Positions 11,093-22,684 are shown, counted from the stretch's first letter. The stretch is 64,000 bases of DNA from Xiphydria camelus (GCA_963678675.1 OY783193.1:13338208-13402207), one strand, 5' to 3'. Translations and numbers: made by a program. The notes: a model not told the origin generated them from the sequence alone.

Positions 11093-11116
11093 CCCATCGT
11101 TGCTCACGTGGGGTGA
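11093..11116. mobile_element. Solo end of TTAA element P2
   Basis: A TTAA (11089-11092) is followed by CCCATCGTTGCTCACGTGGG, the inverted-repeat end of the P2 family (34851-35408, and a right end at 27637). No partner end follows. The sequence passes almost at once into repeat R4, so this is a truncated remnant. Confidence 0.6.
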
Positions 11117-11124
11117 TATCTAGT

Positions 11125-11385
11125 GAGTATCTCTTATCTGGGAATTATACTCGAATTTTTTTTGGTGTTGTCCACGAGGAGCGAAGAAATAATTTCTTCG
11201 TTGTGTATCGCGCACTGGAAAGTTCACGATTTGAATTGCCACGATCATTTAGTGATGGTAAATTATATTTCATTTGTATGAGAATATATCTTTTTAATTC
11301 GAATAAATATTTAATTACCTATCGTCCGTTGAATTGATAATTACATATCGGAAATAAAAAATCTCTTATCTGGGAATTAGATATA
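11125..11385 (+). repeat. Dispersed repeat R4, copy 1
   Basis: Contains TATCTCTTATCTGGGAATTA and TTGTCCACGAGGAGCGAAG, then TCGTCCGTTGAATTGATAAT. The same order in reverse complement occurs at 18985-19440, where an MR MITE interrupts it. Class unknown. Confidence 0.65.
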
Positions 11386-12906
11386 TATGAAACACATGAA
11401 AAATGAAAAAAATACAGGGGTAAATACTTTTGTTCAAATTTTCCGGTTCTACAATAAAAAAAAAAGTTAGCGAGAGAACCGAATTCCGATTTCTCGTCGA
11501 CGGATGATCGGTATGGGAGTGATCGACGAGCTTCCGGCTCGATCACTACGTGTGCAGCGTTGCACGTTGCAGGCGAGACGTATAAACTTTCGTCGAGGTT
11601 GATCGGAACCGGTACCGTTAGATGCAAATATCCGCGACCAATGGCCGAAGTGATATCCCGTGGCCGTACTCTACGGGAGCGAATAACCGTTCTATCCGGG
11701 GCATTCCTAAGTCGGGCGACGTTATATAGAGTCTGCGCTGGTATTTTTAGCTACAGTTTGCTTTTCGTTCGGTTCGATGATTTTAGAGCATTTATCGCGC
11801 CAAATCGATTTCTATCCCACTACGTTACGTATAGCGGTTGGCCAAAATTCGTCGACGCGAGAGGAAAACGTGGTTCGTTTGAATGAATCGAAGGTCGAAT
11901 CGAATACCTGGTCGCATCGACGAATAATGTGGTCGGAGTTACGATCGGCCAATGGGGCTGACCCAGTCGAGAGCTCTTTCCGCCGGGTTTATTAGTTCAA
12001 TTAAGCAAACGTTTGCTCCCCCACCCCTCGTAACCGATTTGATAAAGTCGTTTCGAGAACGCGCGATACGGAAATATTAAAAATTTCTAAATATTTCTTG
12101 CAGCGTAGACTCAGCGTAGACTCAGCGTAGACAGCATATTTCGAGTGCTATAGGATACAGAGTACCTAAACATAATCGGCGACAGTATATTTAATTACAA
12201 TTTCATTTTGCCCCGGTCGAGCGATTTTATTTTATGGCCGCAAAATCGCCGCTCGAAACGCGATGCTCGCCGAACGCGACCCGCCGGTAATAACTTTCTC
12301 CCCCTGCCCGCGACGCAGCAATTCCCGAAGGAGGAAAAACATTACAAGCGACAATCGAGCCTCATACTGACGCGCGACTTTTTTCCCCTCGAAGCGCAGC
12401 GCGAAGAGAAGATCGGAAGAACGATCGTCGCGTCGCGCGGGACCGTCCCGCGATACACGCGAGGCGATATATACGAGCATCGATTAGCTCGCTCGCGGGG
12501 AACACGTTGTGAAATGAAGCGAGTGCACTTTCACCTGCCCGGCTGTTTCGCAACGCCCTCCCCCGTGCCTCCCCAACCGCGTAGATATCTCTCTAATAGT
12601 CGCGCGCGGCTCTAGCACGCTATAGATCTCGGCTCTACTCGCTCCGCTCGCCGCTGTGTACATTACCTACACGGGGCGATGTAGCGTGCGGCTGCGCGCG
12701 CACGAAATCCGGGCACCGGAGCGGAGCGCACCGAGTGAGACAAGCTGGCGCGTCGACAGGTGCGCGCGCTCTATAGCTCGCCTCTTTCCTAGCTCGCGCG
12801 ATCGCGAATGTCGCACACGGCGAATCTTCGGAATGCTCCTAAGTTCGGCACGGCTGTTTCGGACGTAGAGGTGACTATATCAAATGTCTTGCTTACAATG
12901 TATTTA
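11386..12906. other. Unannotated stretch with 3 x 11-bp tandem repeat
   Basis: CpG-rich intron-type DNA. 12101-12133 is three head-to-tail copies of CAGCGTAGACT, the last ending in A. Overlapping frames at 11560-12868 are low-complexity and unsupported. Confidence 0.5.
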
Positions 12907-13745
12907 CACGGAGAAATAATTGCTAGTATGTAAATAATATTTCTTGGACCAAGAACATATGGCAGGCTTGACAGTGTGCCCCCCTATTCCCCTTTATTCC
13001 TGTATTTTTTTAGTTTGCTCTTTTTCACTCTGAAACTCGCGATTCCCCCCCCCCCTTTTTTCTATAATTTAATATGTTTCCTCTGAGACCACCACTTGTT
13101 CAGTTTCTTAATTAAGTTTATCTTATAATCGTTTAAGATTACGGGCAAAGAGTCAAAATGTTCCTTTTTCTTTTAAATAAAATAGTACTTTAATCCTTAA
13201 TTTATCTACCTGCATCAATATTTCGTTTAAAATATAAATGCTTAGTTGAATTAATGTTTCTCATCAGAAATTAGATACCCATTTCCTTAAATCAGATCGC
13301 GATATTCAGATTTAAGTTATTTAACATGATATAAATTTTTTAATTACAAAAACATCCTTTATTCGCTTAATAACCTTGGTGTTTCATTTTATATCTTAAA
13401 AATGGTTATTTTTTAAAACCATTGCACGTTTCTAATTTCTGATAGATCTCCTTTTCTGGTCAAAATTGTCTTCTTTTTTGTTCCAATTTCCACTATTTCA
13501 TCTAAAATCAAATAAATAGGGGCTGGGAAGCCTGATATGATCTTAAAAATTTTGAAGAATATAGATTCTTGGTCGAAGAATATATATTTCAGATTCAAGA
13601 ATACCTTCGTTAGGAAAAGAACAATTACTCAAGCCTTATCAGATATTTTCTCGCACGAAAAAAACCATGAGTTGATCTTGGAATTATATCATATTTTTGA
13701 TTGAAGAAAATATTTTGTTGGTACCGGCAGTTGTTTATCTCAGTG
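12907..13745. mobile_element. MITE family M5, copy 1, interrupted
   Basis: The left end CACGGAGAAATAATTGCTAG follows TA; the right end is ATCTCAGTG. The outer parts match the intact 301-bp copy at 45624-45924. An insertion of about 560 bp (roughly 12972-13534), starting CAGTGTGCCCCCCTATT and ending near GGGGCTGGGAAGCCTG, separates them. Its ends are weak inverted repeats and it has no coding content. Confidence 0.55.
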
Positions 13746-13783
13746 CAGAGGTTGTAGCGATACGCTTTTAGCTGCAATTACTA

Positions 13784-13943
13784 TACTGAGAAACAATTTA
13801 CTTCTTCGAAATAAACGTGTTTTTGGATAATCCTATGAGCAGATTTATTCAATTAAATCCATTATTTATAACCAATTAAATGTGCTCTTAGAACTCTTTA
13901 TAAAAACACGTTCGATCGACTGGAGTAGAGTTTTTTCTCAGTG
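13784..13943. mobile_element. MITE family M6, 160 bp, TA-flanked
   Basis: Ends TACTGAGAAACAATTTAC and GAGTTTTTTCTCAGTG are flanked by TA. The arms include AATAAACGTGTTTTTGGATA and a reverse match with 'aaaaacacgttcgat'. A relative is at 19872-20096. Confidence 0.65.
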
Positions 13944-13945
13944 TA

Positions 13946-14604
13946 GAAATATCGTTGCAGTAGATAATCGTGTTACTATAATAATTACCAGTATCGGTGA
14001 TTTTTTAAATATAATTTCACCTTTTTCCTGAATATCTTGGGTATGATAGATCAATTCTCATGCATTTTTACACGCATAAATTATTTCATGGTCGTGCGAA
14101 ATAAACGTTCGCATTTCTAATTTACATGGATTACAGTAATCTCGCGCGAAATTGTATCGTGAATCGCCAACTTAAACTAGCCTAGCCTTAAATCTAATCT
14201 CACCTTAACCGTTGATTTTAGAAATCGGTGGTTCGCGTCGCAATTCCACGGAAATTAGCATATAAGTATTCATTCGCTCGATACCCTCGAGACGACCACG
14301 CGGAGAAATGTATATAAACTCTCTCTCGCCAGTCATAACGTACGATTACCACGATATCGAATATTCGTCTGTCCATAAAATACGTCAGGCTTTTTCACTG
14401 CACTTTAGACTCCCTCCCGCTCGCCTCGTATCTTCGTTAATCCGTGCTAAACCCACGTCGTCACGCCGGGACGCTCTCTATCAGCGTGACGCAGTTTATT
14501 GATACGAAAATCGCCTCGCGCTATCATTCTTGAGCTAATTCAGTATTTAGCCTTATTTTCTATAAAAAATATTCCACATAATACGCTCTTCAGTCCCGTT
14601 TATA
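13946..14604. other. Unannotated stretch
   Basis: Intronic-type sequence with no supported feature. Confidence 0.45.
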
Positions 14605-14725
14605 CCATGTGAGACTAAACTTACTCGCCAGCAAAGAAAATTCAATCACTATTATCTCATTATTTATGAATTTTTAGCCTATATCGATATAAGACTTTAT
14701 TGTAGATAAAAACGTAATGCTGATT
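14605..14725. mobile_element. MITE family M1, half copy
   Basis: Starts ATGTGAGACTAAACTTACTC and continues through 'ttcaatcactattatctcattatttatgaat'-type M1 sequence to the middle of the element, then stops. The right half is missing. Confidence 0.6.
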
Positions 14726-14734
14726 TTACTATAT

Positions 14735-15126
14735 TTGGAGAAATATTTAGTTGAAAGTAGCTAAGTATTTAGTTACCGCAACTAAATTTTAGTTACTTTA
14801 ATTACATATTTTTTGAGAACTATATATTTAGTTGGCCGTCCGTACACTGAGAAAAACAACCTGGTCAGTTTAACCAAAATTCTGGAGTCCATAACCGAAC
14901 CGTTTGGTGAAATATGGATCCTCCATTTATTTGATTAAACTATTTTCTGGTTAGAATAATTACTAGACATGTAGTTAGAATAACTAAATATTTGGTTTAA
15001 CTGACTAGTATTTTGATTAGAATAACTATCCTCGTTTAACCAGATGTGTTTTATCATTTTAACCAAGTCATTTTTCTCGGTGTAACTTCAAAATTTAGTT
15101 AAATCAAACGTTTTTTTTTCTCAGTG
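14735..15126. mobile_element. MITE family M7, copy 1, interrupted by MR
   Basis: It carries 'aactaaa/tatttagtt' motifs and the right end AATCAAACGTTTTTTTTTCT, finishing CAGTG before TA. Comparison with the intact copy at 55598-55786 shows that MR copy 2 entered at a TA: 'ggccgtccgTA[MR]TAacttcaaaa' here versus 'agccgcctaTAaccgcaaaa' there. Confidence 0.65.
14845..15082. mobile_element. MITE family MR, copy 2 (intact, 238 bp)
   Basis: Ends CACTGAGAAAAACAACCTGG and TTTTTCTCGGTG are flanked by TA (14843-14844, 15083-15084). The interior contains repeated GTTAGAATAAC/GTTATTCTAAC motifs about 30 bp apart. Nested in M7, which supplies an empty-site comparison. No protein is encoded. Confidence 0.8.
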
Positions 15127-15135
15127 TATACGCCA

Positions 15136-15394
15136 CACTGAGAAAAATATCTTGGTAAACTTAACGAAAATTCTGGAGACGATGACCAAGTCGTTTGGTG
15201 AAATATGGATCCTCCATCTATTTGGTTAGACTGACCACTTTTTGGTTAGAATAACTAAACGTTTGATTGGAGTAACTAAACATTTGGTTAGAATAACTTG
15301 ATATTTGATTCATCTGACCAGTATTTTGGTTAGAACAATTAAACGCGTTTCATTAGATGTGTTTCATCATTTTAATCTAATTATTTTTGTCAAT
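15136..15394. mobile_element. MITE family MR, copy 3
   Basis: The left end CACTGAGAAAAATATCTTGG and the MR interior (TTTGGTGAAATATGGATCCT, and several GTTAGAATAAC motifs) are clear. The right end is diverged (ATTATTTTTGTCAATA). Confidence 0.7.
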
Positions 15395-17379
15395 ACATCC
15401 TTTCCTCGTGCCACGAGTCGTGAAAGCTCATCTGCGACATGATCCAAGAAGATACAACCCGCCTCTCTCGTTTTCTTCAAGATTCAAACGCCACGAGCGC
15501 GCCCCGTTCTGGGCGATGACATTGTCGCCGTTAACGGACCGATTAGCCTCGTCGTCCCGCGCGACTCGATTTCTCGAAAATCGACACTTTTTCGTGTCCG
15601 CTCCGTCTCTCGCTGGGGCTGGTCGACGAGAGTGAAAGGTCCGCTTCCGGGGGGCGGGCACGGTCGGTCTCGCTTATATCCGAGCCCATTCGACCCGTCC
15701 CTTTCCCCTTTCGGAAATCGCGCGATCGAAAGCGCGCGGACTCCTTTCGTTCGTCTCTTTCGCGACTACGTCTGCGACGCGGTCGCGTTCCAGCTACGAC
15801 CACCGCTGCTCAGGGAGCGGATAATTCTGAGAGAAATTGCGCCGCGAGTGCATTGGCTCCGAGGAGCTGGAAGATTAAACGCGTGGCGACCGTTGCTCGG
15901 ATCAAAATGAGGGAGTTAAACGACCCGACGTCTGGATGACCCCAGCTTACCACTGCCGATAACGCTAACCGGGGGCCTTCCCGCGCGCGGTGTCTTTCCT
16001 GGAGTCACCTCACGGCCTGCCGCCGGCAAGCGACACCAGAATACCGACGCGAAGAAGGGTGGGGGAAGGTATCTCTCTTCGGCGCTGTGCCCGGTAGCTG
16101 CAGAGAGGCGTGGGCGAAAAACATCGCGTTATGCAACTCTCGAAAATACCCGAGTCACTCGCGGAGCGACGGGAAGAGAGGGAAAGGCGCGTAGGTCAAC
16201 TTTCGTCACGTTGCGCGAGTCGGGGCGTACCGTCGGTGTATCCGAATACGTCGTAGACATTCACGTCGCGTCTATATAGGCGCGTTATATAGAACATAGG
16301 TGTGAAACGGACTGTAGAGACGCGCGAACGCGACGCAACGACGGCATTCTCTCGTGTATTATATAGAGAAGAAATTTGAAAGTCGGAGAAAGTGTTGGCG
16401 CGACTCCTGCAGCGAGGAGGAGGCGGTCACGTGTCTCGCGGGCGACGGGACCTCGGGGCGATGGAGGGGAGGCAGCGACGTCGTCGGAGCGTGACGGAAT
16501 AAACGACGCACGTGCGAATCTTTTTCTCGTTAAAAGTCGAGCGGTCGATTCGATGGCGAGGTGTGTGTGTGAGAGAGAGAGAGAGAGAGGAGGGAGTGAG
16601 ACTTTTATCCGATGTGGGCGCCGATGGTTTAATTGAGTTCTCGGTGGTTGCGCTAATGATCGTCAGGCGTCAGCTCCTTTAATCGTCCGCTCCGTTTCGA
16701 TGCTTCGTTTAAATCGCTGCATCGTTTCTTCGAAATACCTATTGACGTATGTAAAGACGTTACAAAATAGGTGTTTAATGTCGGATGTATACGCGCAGCG
16801 TCGTTCTAATATAATAATAGCACTGGTATATTTTTGTACTGGAGTTATATTAACGACGCGTGATCTTGGAAATACTTTACGGCGTATCGCAGGAGATCGG
16901 CGAGAAACGAAAGGGAAAGGGAAACGACGTGAAATCGTTGCGAAATAGTCGAACGAACGCGGCGGAGACCACGCAACGACGCTCTGCGACAATGTAGCGG
17001 CGGCTGAAGCTATATATATCGGGATGCATGCCTTCGTCCCCGTTGTCGGCAACTGCCAGCTCGTTTGCATTGGTTTTCACGGGCTCGTAAAAGCTCGACT
17101 CGAGCGTAGTTCTATTCATCGTTAAACCAAATATGCCTACTGCAACTCGCAGACCAGTTTATCAGCTCCGTGCATGACTATCACTACACTGAAATAAATT
17201 TTATAGATTGCATAGCAATGCTAGTAGTTTATTAAGTAAGAATACGTTTCCGTTTATCTCAGCTATACTTATTTCTACTTTACCAGAACAAATAGTTATT
17301 TAAACTATATCGTACGTATAGTCATTTCAGCGATGCGTGTTGCTCTTTGTCACATTTGGTATTGCTACATTACCTGTAT
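15395..17379. other. Unannotated CpG-rich stretch
   Basis: GC-rich DNA with many spurious frames. Contains a (GT)n(GA)n microsatellite at 16561-16590. No recognisable exon, RNA or transposon to about 17379. Confidence 0.45.
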
Positions 17380-17945
17380 ATGGTGGTCACTCAACGTACA
17401 TGGTGGTCACTCAACTGGAAAACCGGGAAATTTCAGGGAATTTGATTAGTCAGGAAAATGTCATGGAATTTTTTATAAATTCAGAGGGGTTTAAAGATTC
17501 TTCAATTCAATTGTTCTGTGTTAAATTTGAAGTAACTTTCATTAAAATTATTATATCGCATTTATCTAATCCTGAGCAGTAATAAGTTACTGAAATATAG
17601 AGAAAATGTACCTGTTTATTTAAAAACTAATCTATGCAAGTGCAGCCAACTGTGCATTCGTATTGTTTTCATACTCATATAATTCAAATAAACGCTCGCG
17701 TGATAAGTGATAACTGATAACATATCGACATATTTCAGAATTATTCGATATACGTGCATAATAATTTTGGCATGTCAATTTTACCCCTCACCCGATTATC
17801 GTTACAAAATATGAAATATTCCGATGGGGACAAACACGTAAGCATTTTTTCGTATATATGAACTATATCTGTAGCATTTCAGTTATTTCTTCAAATCTCG
17901 CAAATAAATAAGTCAGGAAAAATTAGTGATTTGGGTCAGAGGAAG
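17380..17945. repeat. Family S repeat copy with short direct repeat
   Basis: Starts with two copies of ATGGTGGTCACTCAAC 20 bp apart (17380, 17400). Next comes the S signature CTGGAAAACCGGGAAATTTC followed by AGGGAATTTG, and the region ends near 'agtcaggaaaaattag'. Non-coding; probably a diverged DNA element. Confidence 0.5.
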
Positions 17946-17949
17946 CAAG

Positions 17950-18207
17950 AAAAGCAGTCTTAGCTAAACTAGGTTTCGCTGAAATCTTTTTGCTGTCGTG
18001 ACACAAATATTATCTGTGGCAGCGAGAGATATGTTTAATAATGATAAATATAATTGCCATCACACTGAAGTTTTTTCAGTAAAAATGTTTGCTATTCCAG
18101 CAAATATTTTTACCACTTACTGCCGCAGATAATATTTTTGTCACGATAGCGGAAAGTTCTCAACAAAATTTAGTTTTTCTAAGACGGAAAAATAATTTTT
18201 TTCCGTG
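17950..18207. mobile_element. MITE family M2, nearly complete
   Basis: Left arm GCAGTCTTAGCTAAACTAGG; the right arm ends TTTTTTTCCGTG before TA. The interior repeats 'gataatatttttgtcacgat' in opposite orientations around a 'tgtttgctattccagcaaat' core. Homologous to 1-229. Confidence 0.65.
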
Positions 18208-18209
18208 TA

Positions 18210-18984
18210 CCCTGCTATACTGTCTAGTTAACTTGTCACTTATAGCTTTAAAGTATAGCTATCAGAGCTATACTAATATTGCTGTGCGACCTAAACATTT
18301 CTCTTAGTATATTTCTCGTAGCTCTGTGTGGCAGTATATATACACTCTACCAGAGTGCTCTTTATGTCATCCAGGGAGAACTTCGTGTACCTGCACGTAG
18401 TCACGAGGAATAATTGTATGGCCATGCACGGAGTCAATACAATGTGGAGACTTTAGATTTCCGAAATTCAACTAACTAAAGTTTCAGCGCAACAATCGAA
18501 AACGATCGATCGAGAGTGTGGTGAATTTTAGCAGAGCGACTGTTCGCTCGGGAATTCGAGCATCCTTTTATTCCGCACCGCGTACGCGTATGAGTACGCT
18601 GGCATGTGGAGCACGGCGCATACACACGAGACCGCCCCTCATACGCATATAGCGATCGCGGTGGCGACGAACGCAAAGCGCTCGCCGCTCGACTGCCGTA
18701 CCGGAGAACTATAAAACTGACCTGCCTCATTGTTTATTTTGTAACGAGTAAGCCGTGCGGATTCACGTTTCGCACAGCGATGGCCCGCATCGCTGCGGGG
18801 CAGTGTCCCCTCCGGAAGCGAATTTCTCGGCCTACCGTGCGTGCGATTCCTTGTGAGTCGGTCGACTTCGGCGGAGCGGCTGTTAACGGCGCGACGCGCT
18901 GCCGGTTTTTAGCGCGCCTCGCCGGGAAAAATGCAGTATATTTGAAAATATTGATTTGCGTCGAATAAAATATTTCTTTAGGTC
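18210..18984. other. Unannotated stretch
   Basis: Mixed AT-rich and CpG-rich sequence without a supported feature. Confidence 0.45.
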
Positions 18985-19440
18985 GAATCAATTTTTCATT
19001 TCCAGTATGCAATTATTAATTCAGCGGACGATGGGCAACTAAATATTTATTCGAATTAAAGAACATTTTCGTACAAATGGAACATACACTGAAAAAAAGA
19101 ACTTGGTCAATTTAACCAAAATCCTGGAGATGACTAAACTGTTTGGTGAAATGTGGATTTTCCATCTGTTTGGTTAAATTGACCACTTTTTTGTTAGAAT
19201 AACTAAACGTTTCCTTAGAATAACTTGATATTTGGTTCAATTGACCAGTATTTTGGTTAGAATGGTTTTCTCATTTTAACTTAATTATTTTCCACTGTGT
19301 AATTTTTACGATCACTCAATGATCATGGCAATTCGAATCGTGAACTTTCCAGAGAGCGATACAACGAAGAACTCATTTCTCTGCTCCTCGTGGACAATAC
19401 AAAAAAAATTTGGGTATAATTCTCAGATAAGAGATACTAA
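18985..19440 (-). repeat. Dispersed repeat R4, copy 2, split by MR
   Basis: Reverse-complement relative of 11125-11385, carrying TTCAGCGGACGATGGGCAAC and AACTCATTTCTCTGCTCCTC before a 'ctcagataagagatact' end. MR copy 4 separates it into two blocks. Confidence 0.65.
19087..19299. mobile_element. MITE family MR, copy 4 (213 bp)
   Basis: Ends CACTGAAAAAAAGAACTTGG and TTATTTTCCACTGTG are flanked by TA (19085-19086, 19300-19301). The uninterrupted R4 copy near 11250-11285 carries the equivalent target without the insertion, supporting a TA duplication. Confidence 0.8.
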
Positions 19441-19609
19441 TTATTCCCTCAATTTCTGAAACGAATAAAAAGTGGAGTATTGCGAAAACTCATATATGCA
19501 CATATACACACGCGCGTACATACACGGATTTATAAGAAACGCTGCAAATTATTCTAAGAACCGGCGCCAAGTTCCTTAATTTCTGGGAATTCGCTTTTTC
19601 CGCATTTTT

Positions 19610-20165
19610 AAAATAACAAATTCTAAAACTGGGAAAAATTATTTACTTTGTATTTTTTCATTCTTAATGTTCGACCTTATTTAAGCTGGAGACATTTTAA
19701 ACTACAATTACGTCATCGTGCTGTAAGTCTATCTCTCTTGTACTCATTGATCAGCATAACAGCGTCTCTGGCGTTTCGATGTCGTCACAATGTCGTAGAG
19801 AAACGCATTTATAACTGCGAATAATATTTTTTTCGGACATTTTCTTTTTCGTGTGATATTGAATTTGTATACATTCAGGGGAAAAATTAGCTTCAGCGAA
19901 ATATATGTGTTTTTCGATAGTCCTAAGAGTACATTTATTCGATTCAAATGAATATGGATTAAGCCCAAATAATATTCAATTAAATCAATAATATTTGTAT
20001 ACGTCCAATCGATATTATTATTCTAATCGAATAAAAGAACTCCGAGTACTATTCAAAAACACGTTTAATAGACGCGAGTAAATTTTTTCCCCACTGTACA
20101 GATTACAAAATTGAATTTAAAAGCATGAATATTTCTTTCGCAAACACCGAATTCTTCGATCGATC
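19610..20165. repeat. Dispersed repeat R3, copy 2, split by M6
   Basis: Contains TTATTTAAGCTGGAGACATT (the intact TTAA site), ATTACGTCATCGTGC, 'gatgtcgtcacaatgtcgtagagaaa', then 'cgtgtgatattgaatttg'. After an M6 insertion it continues with ACAAAATTGAATTTAAAAGC and CACCGAATTCTTCGAT, as in copy 3 (54330-54690). Confidence 0.65.
19872..20096. mobile_element. MITE family M6, copy 2 (225 bp)
   Basis: Ends CATTCAGGGGAAAAATTAG and AATTTTTTCCCCACTG are flanked by TA. Shares 'gtttttcgatagtcctaagag' and 'aaaaacacgttt' segments with 13784-13943. Inserted in R3 copy 2. Confidence 0.65.
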
Positions 20166-20825
20166 GCTTTGGCGACGCACATCGAAACGATCCCTCCCCC
20201 CCGCACCGCGGTAATAATGAGCTCAAAACAGAGCCGTCGTATCTCTTGACCGCGCGCGGGTCCGACGCAGCGCCGCGAAGCAACGGACTAATGGTTTACG
20301 CGGAATCGAGAGATAAAACTGCCCTACGGCTCCGCGATCGCGTACACACGCGCACGGCGTATGGTAATGTGAAAATAATGACGTTACCGCTGCGAGATAG
20401 CCGGCAGCCGGCCGGTCGCGCTCTACAGTCTCGTTTTGTAATCTGCTCGGGCGAGCAACTCCGCGCCGTCTTCCGAGCAGATATCCATCTCTAAGTGCGC
20501 GTCTGCCGATCGCGAAAGCGCGCGCGCGCTCCAGAGAGAGAGCGTTCTTATTTCTTTTCTTCTCTCGCTCTTCGAGCGCGACGCACAAGTGCAGCGAGCG
20601 TCATCCTCATTCGGGAGTGGGGAGTGGTAGCGGCGGGATATATATGCGATTTGCACGTGGGAACGAATGCCGCACCGCCATTCGACACGACTATGTAGTC
20701 GTAGGTGCGCATATGCATACGTGTATATGAATGCACGCGTTAGAAGGCGATCGATGGGAATCGCGTTGCGCGGGATGTCTTTATCGGCTGTCGACGAGAG
20801 TCGAGGCGCAATTCGATCTATCGCT
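20166..20825. other. Unannotated CpG-rich stretch
   Basis: Open frames on both strands without recognisable content. Confidence 0.45.
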
Positions 20826-21008
20826 GTTCAGAGGTAGTACTCTGACCAATGACGTGGCTTCCTACGATTACCGTTCCTCGGAACCCACTCGGCTGTCAAC
20901 TCTTTGTCAAAGAGAGGAGGACTGTAGGAAGTTGTATCATTGGTCAGTGCATAAACTCTGAACAGAATTAGGCTCCTCCTACTTCAGGCTTCTTGACCGT
21001 TACAACCT
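20826..21008. mobile_element. Palindromic MITE family M8, copy 1 (one end truncated)
   Basis: Arms CTGTTCAGAGGTAGTACTCT and TGACCAATGACGTGGCTTCC pair with GGAAGTTGTATCATTGGTCA and ACTCTGAACAG across a short centre, so the element folds into one long hairpin. The outer arm (CTCCTACTTCAGGCTTCTTG) survives only on the right. A fuller copy is at 45410-45621. Confidence 0.7.
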
Positions 21009-21714
21009 ATACGAGTACCTCGTTGATGTTTACACGAAGAAAAAGGATTAGTACAGTTATCCCAGTAAGAGGGCTCTTCGAAGTGAAACATTGAAGTTTT
21101 TAATAGACCACAGCGTACTTTTTACAGTTCGTAATAGTATGAACATCAGTTTATAGAGTAAACTGTACCATATATGCGTCGAGTGTTTACGGGTTTATGC
21201 TGTTACGAACTGTAAACAGTACACTGTGCGTTGATTATTACGGAAGCCAGGTGATATGGAATGAATTAAATAAAACACTGTAGTTGAGTGAAAGTGATAA
21301 TTTTATTAATCAAACGCGACTAACGTCTTTACTCTTAAGCGGCCCTCACACGATCACACTGAAAAAAATCTTTAGTTTTAACAGCAATACATTTCTGGCT
21401 GAGACTTTCTAGCCATTCCCCCCTAAAAATATTTTTATTACAGTAATTCTATTAGTTGTGTTTGAGATACAGCATTGCTATGTTAGCAGTCCAAGTATTG
21501 CTAACAGATATGTTTGATGCAGCAATATGGCATCTGATTACTTAATATACTAGAAAGGTTATCCTAAGCAGATTGACGTATTCTTATCCCAACTGTATGA
21601 TTATACGTAATATAGGTATATAGGTATAGTTAGCTGGACTATAAAACGTATGTTTACACCAACTGTAAACTTATGTGTAGTGTGACTGAACGGTATGGCT
21701 GGGTGGACTATACT

Positions 21715-22050
21715 GGATGCCTCGCGCAGTTCCACACAGTTGCAGGGACCCCTTCGGCCGGGCTTGGTCGGTATTCGAGCAATTTTTACCGGTAGAAGTC
21801 GAGTCGGTAGTTAGAGTTGGTGTCAATTCGGGAGATCGAAGCGTCTAACTTCGAAATCGTGGATTTGTGAATTATGGTGAGTAATTTCCATTATTCACAA
21901 ATTTACGATTTCGAGATTAGACGCTTCGATATCCCGAATTGACACCAACTCTAACTCCCGACTCGACTTCTACCGGTAAAAGTGGCTCGAATACCGACCA
22001 AGCCCGGCCGAAGAGGTCCCTGCAACTGTGCGGTTCTGACCGAGGCATAC
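21715..22050. repeat. Foldback FB1, arms about 165 bp
   Basis: Long inverted repeat centred near 21885. The left arm (GATGCCTCGCGCAG... to GGATTTGTGAAT) pairs with the right arm (ATTCACAAATTTACG... to GACCGAGGCAT) with few mismatches. The core includes TACCGGTAGAAGTCGAGTCG, AGAGTTGGTGTCAATTCGGG and AAGCGTCTAAC. A third partial arm copy follows at 22054-22077. The same core forms FB2 (26445-26805). Confidence 0.85.
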
Positions 22051-22174
22051 GAAATACCGGTAGAAGTCGAGTCGGTACCCCGATAGCAAATTAAATATTT
22101 ATTTAAATATTTTTGCCGAGATATCTCAGCGTTGCATTGTATAAAAAGGCCGGTTTTAGCTAAGACCACTTGAA

Positions 22175-22385
22175 GAGTCGGTGGCGCAATTGGTAGAATG
22201 CGACAGTCTCGAAGCATCTCATCTAAAGAACGCAGGTTCAAATCCCGGTGTGGGCCCCGCGACATTGCACCTTCTCGTCGCGGGATCACCCGAGCCCCAC
22301 ACACCTCCGGGTTCTAGCCAACCTTTGGGGATGGTGCGTAAATGCATTTCCCCTTCTATAAATAAAAAAAAAATAAAAAAAAATA
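22175..22385 (+). mobile_element. tRNA-derived SINE
   Basis: The head has a pol III A box (TGGCGCAATTGG, 22182-22193) and a B box (GGTTCAAATCC, 22235-22245) with near-tRNA spacing. A non-tRNA body follows (GGATCACCCGAGCCCCACAC, GATGGTGCGTAAATGCATTT), ending in an A-rich tail with AATAAAAAAAAAATAAAA (about 22358-22384). It does not fold as an intact tRNA, and the tail marks it as a retroposon. Directly after it a second B-box-like TTCGAATCCCGG occurs, possibly a fragment of another copy. Confidence 0.75.
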
Positions 22386-22486
22386 TTCGAATCCCGGTAG
22401 GGTTTGAAAAAAAAACCGACACCAGTAGGCGGGTGGCAGGCGGCAGCATAGGCGTGCGCGCCCCCTTTTTGCAAAATCCTACTTGT

Positions 22487-22684
22487 AATTTAGCAATACG
22501 GTATAGCTGACACAGCTATACTGCTTGTCTAAATGAACCAAAATTCCCGCGCAATTTAGCAATACGGTATAGCTGACACAGCTATACTGCTTGTCTAGAT
22601 GAACCAGAATTTCCGTGCAATTTAGCGATACGGTACAGCTTATGTAGGCATACTGCACGTCTGAATCAATCAGAATAAATAACT
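22487..22684 (+). repeat. Three tandem 66-bp units with internal palindrome
   Basis: Units start AATTTAGCAATACGG at 22487, 22553 and 22619. The first two carry TATAGCTGACACAGCTATA, a perfect hairpin with a 5-nt loop; the third is diverged. Because 66 is divisible by three, the minus strand shows a repetitive open frame, which I do not regard as a gene. Confidence 0.8.

Noticed and set aside
12101..12133. Three 11-bp repeats as a possible CRISPR-like or binding array
   Set aside because: Only three contiguous units without spacers; a simple tandem repeat.
22175..22260. Functional tRNA gene
   Set aside because: A and B boxes are present, but stems do not close and an A-rich tail follows; fits a SINE.
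22181..22510. 109-codon + strand frame MAQLVECDSLEASH...
   Set aside because: Lies over the SINE head and body; A/B boxes and the A-rich tail explain the sequence.
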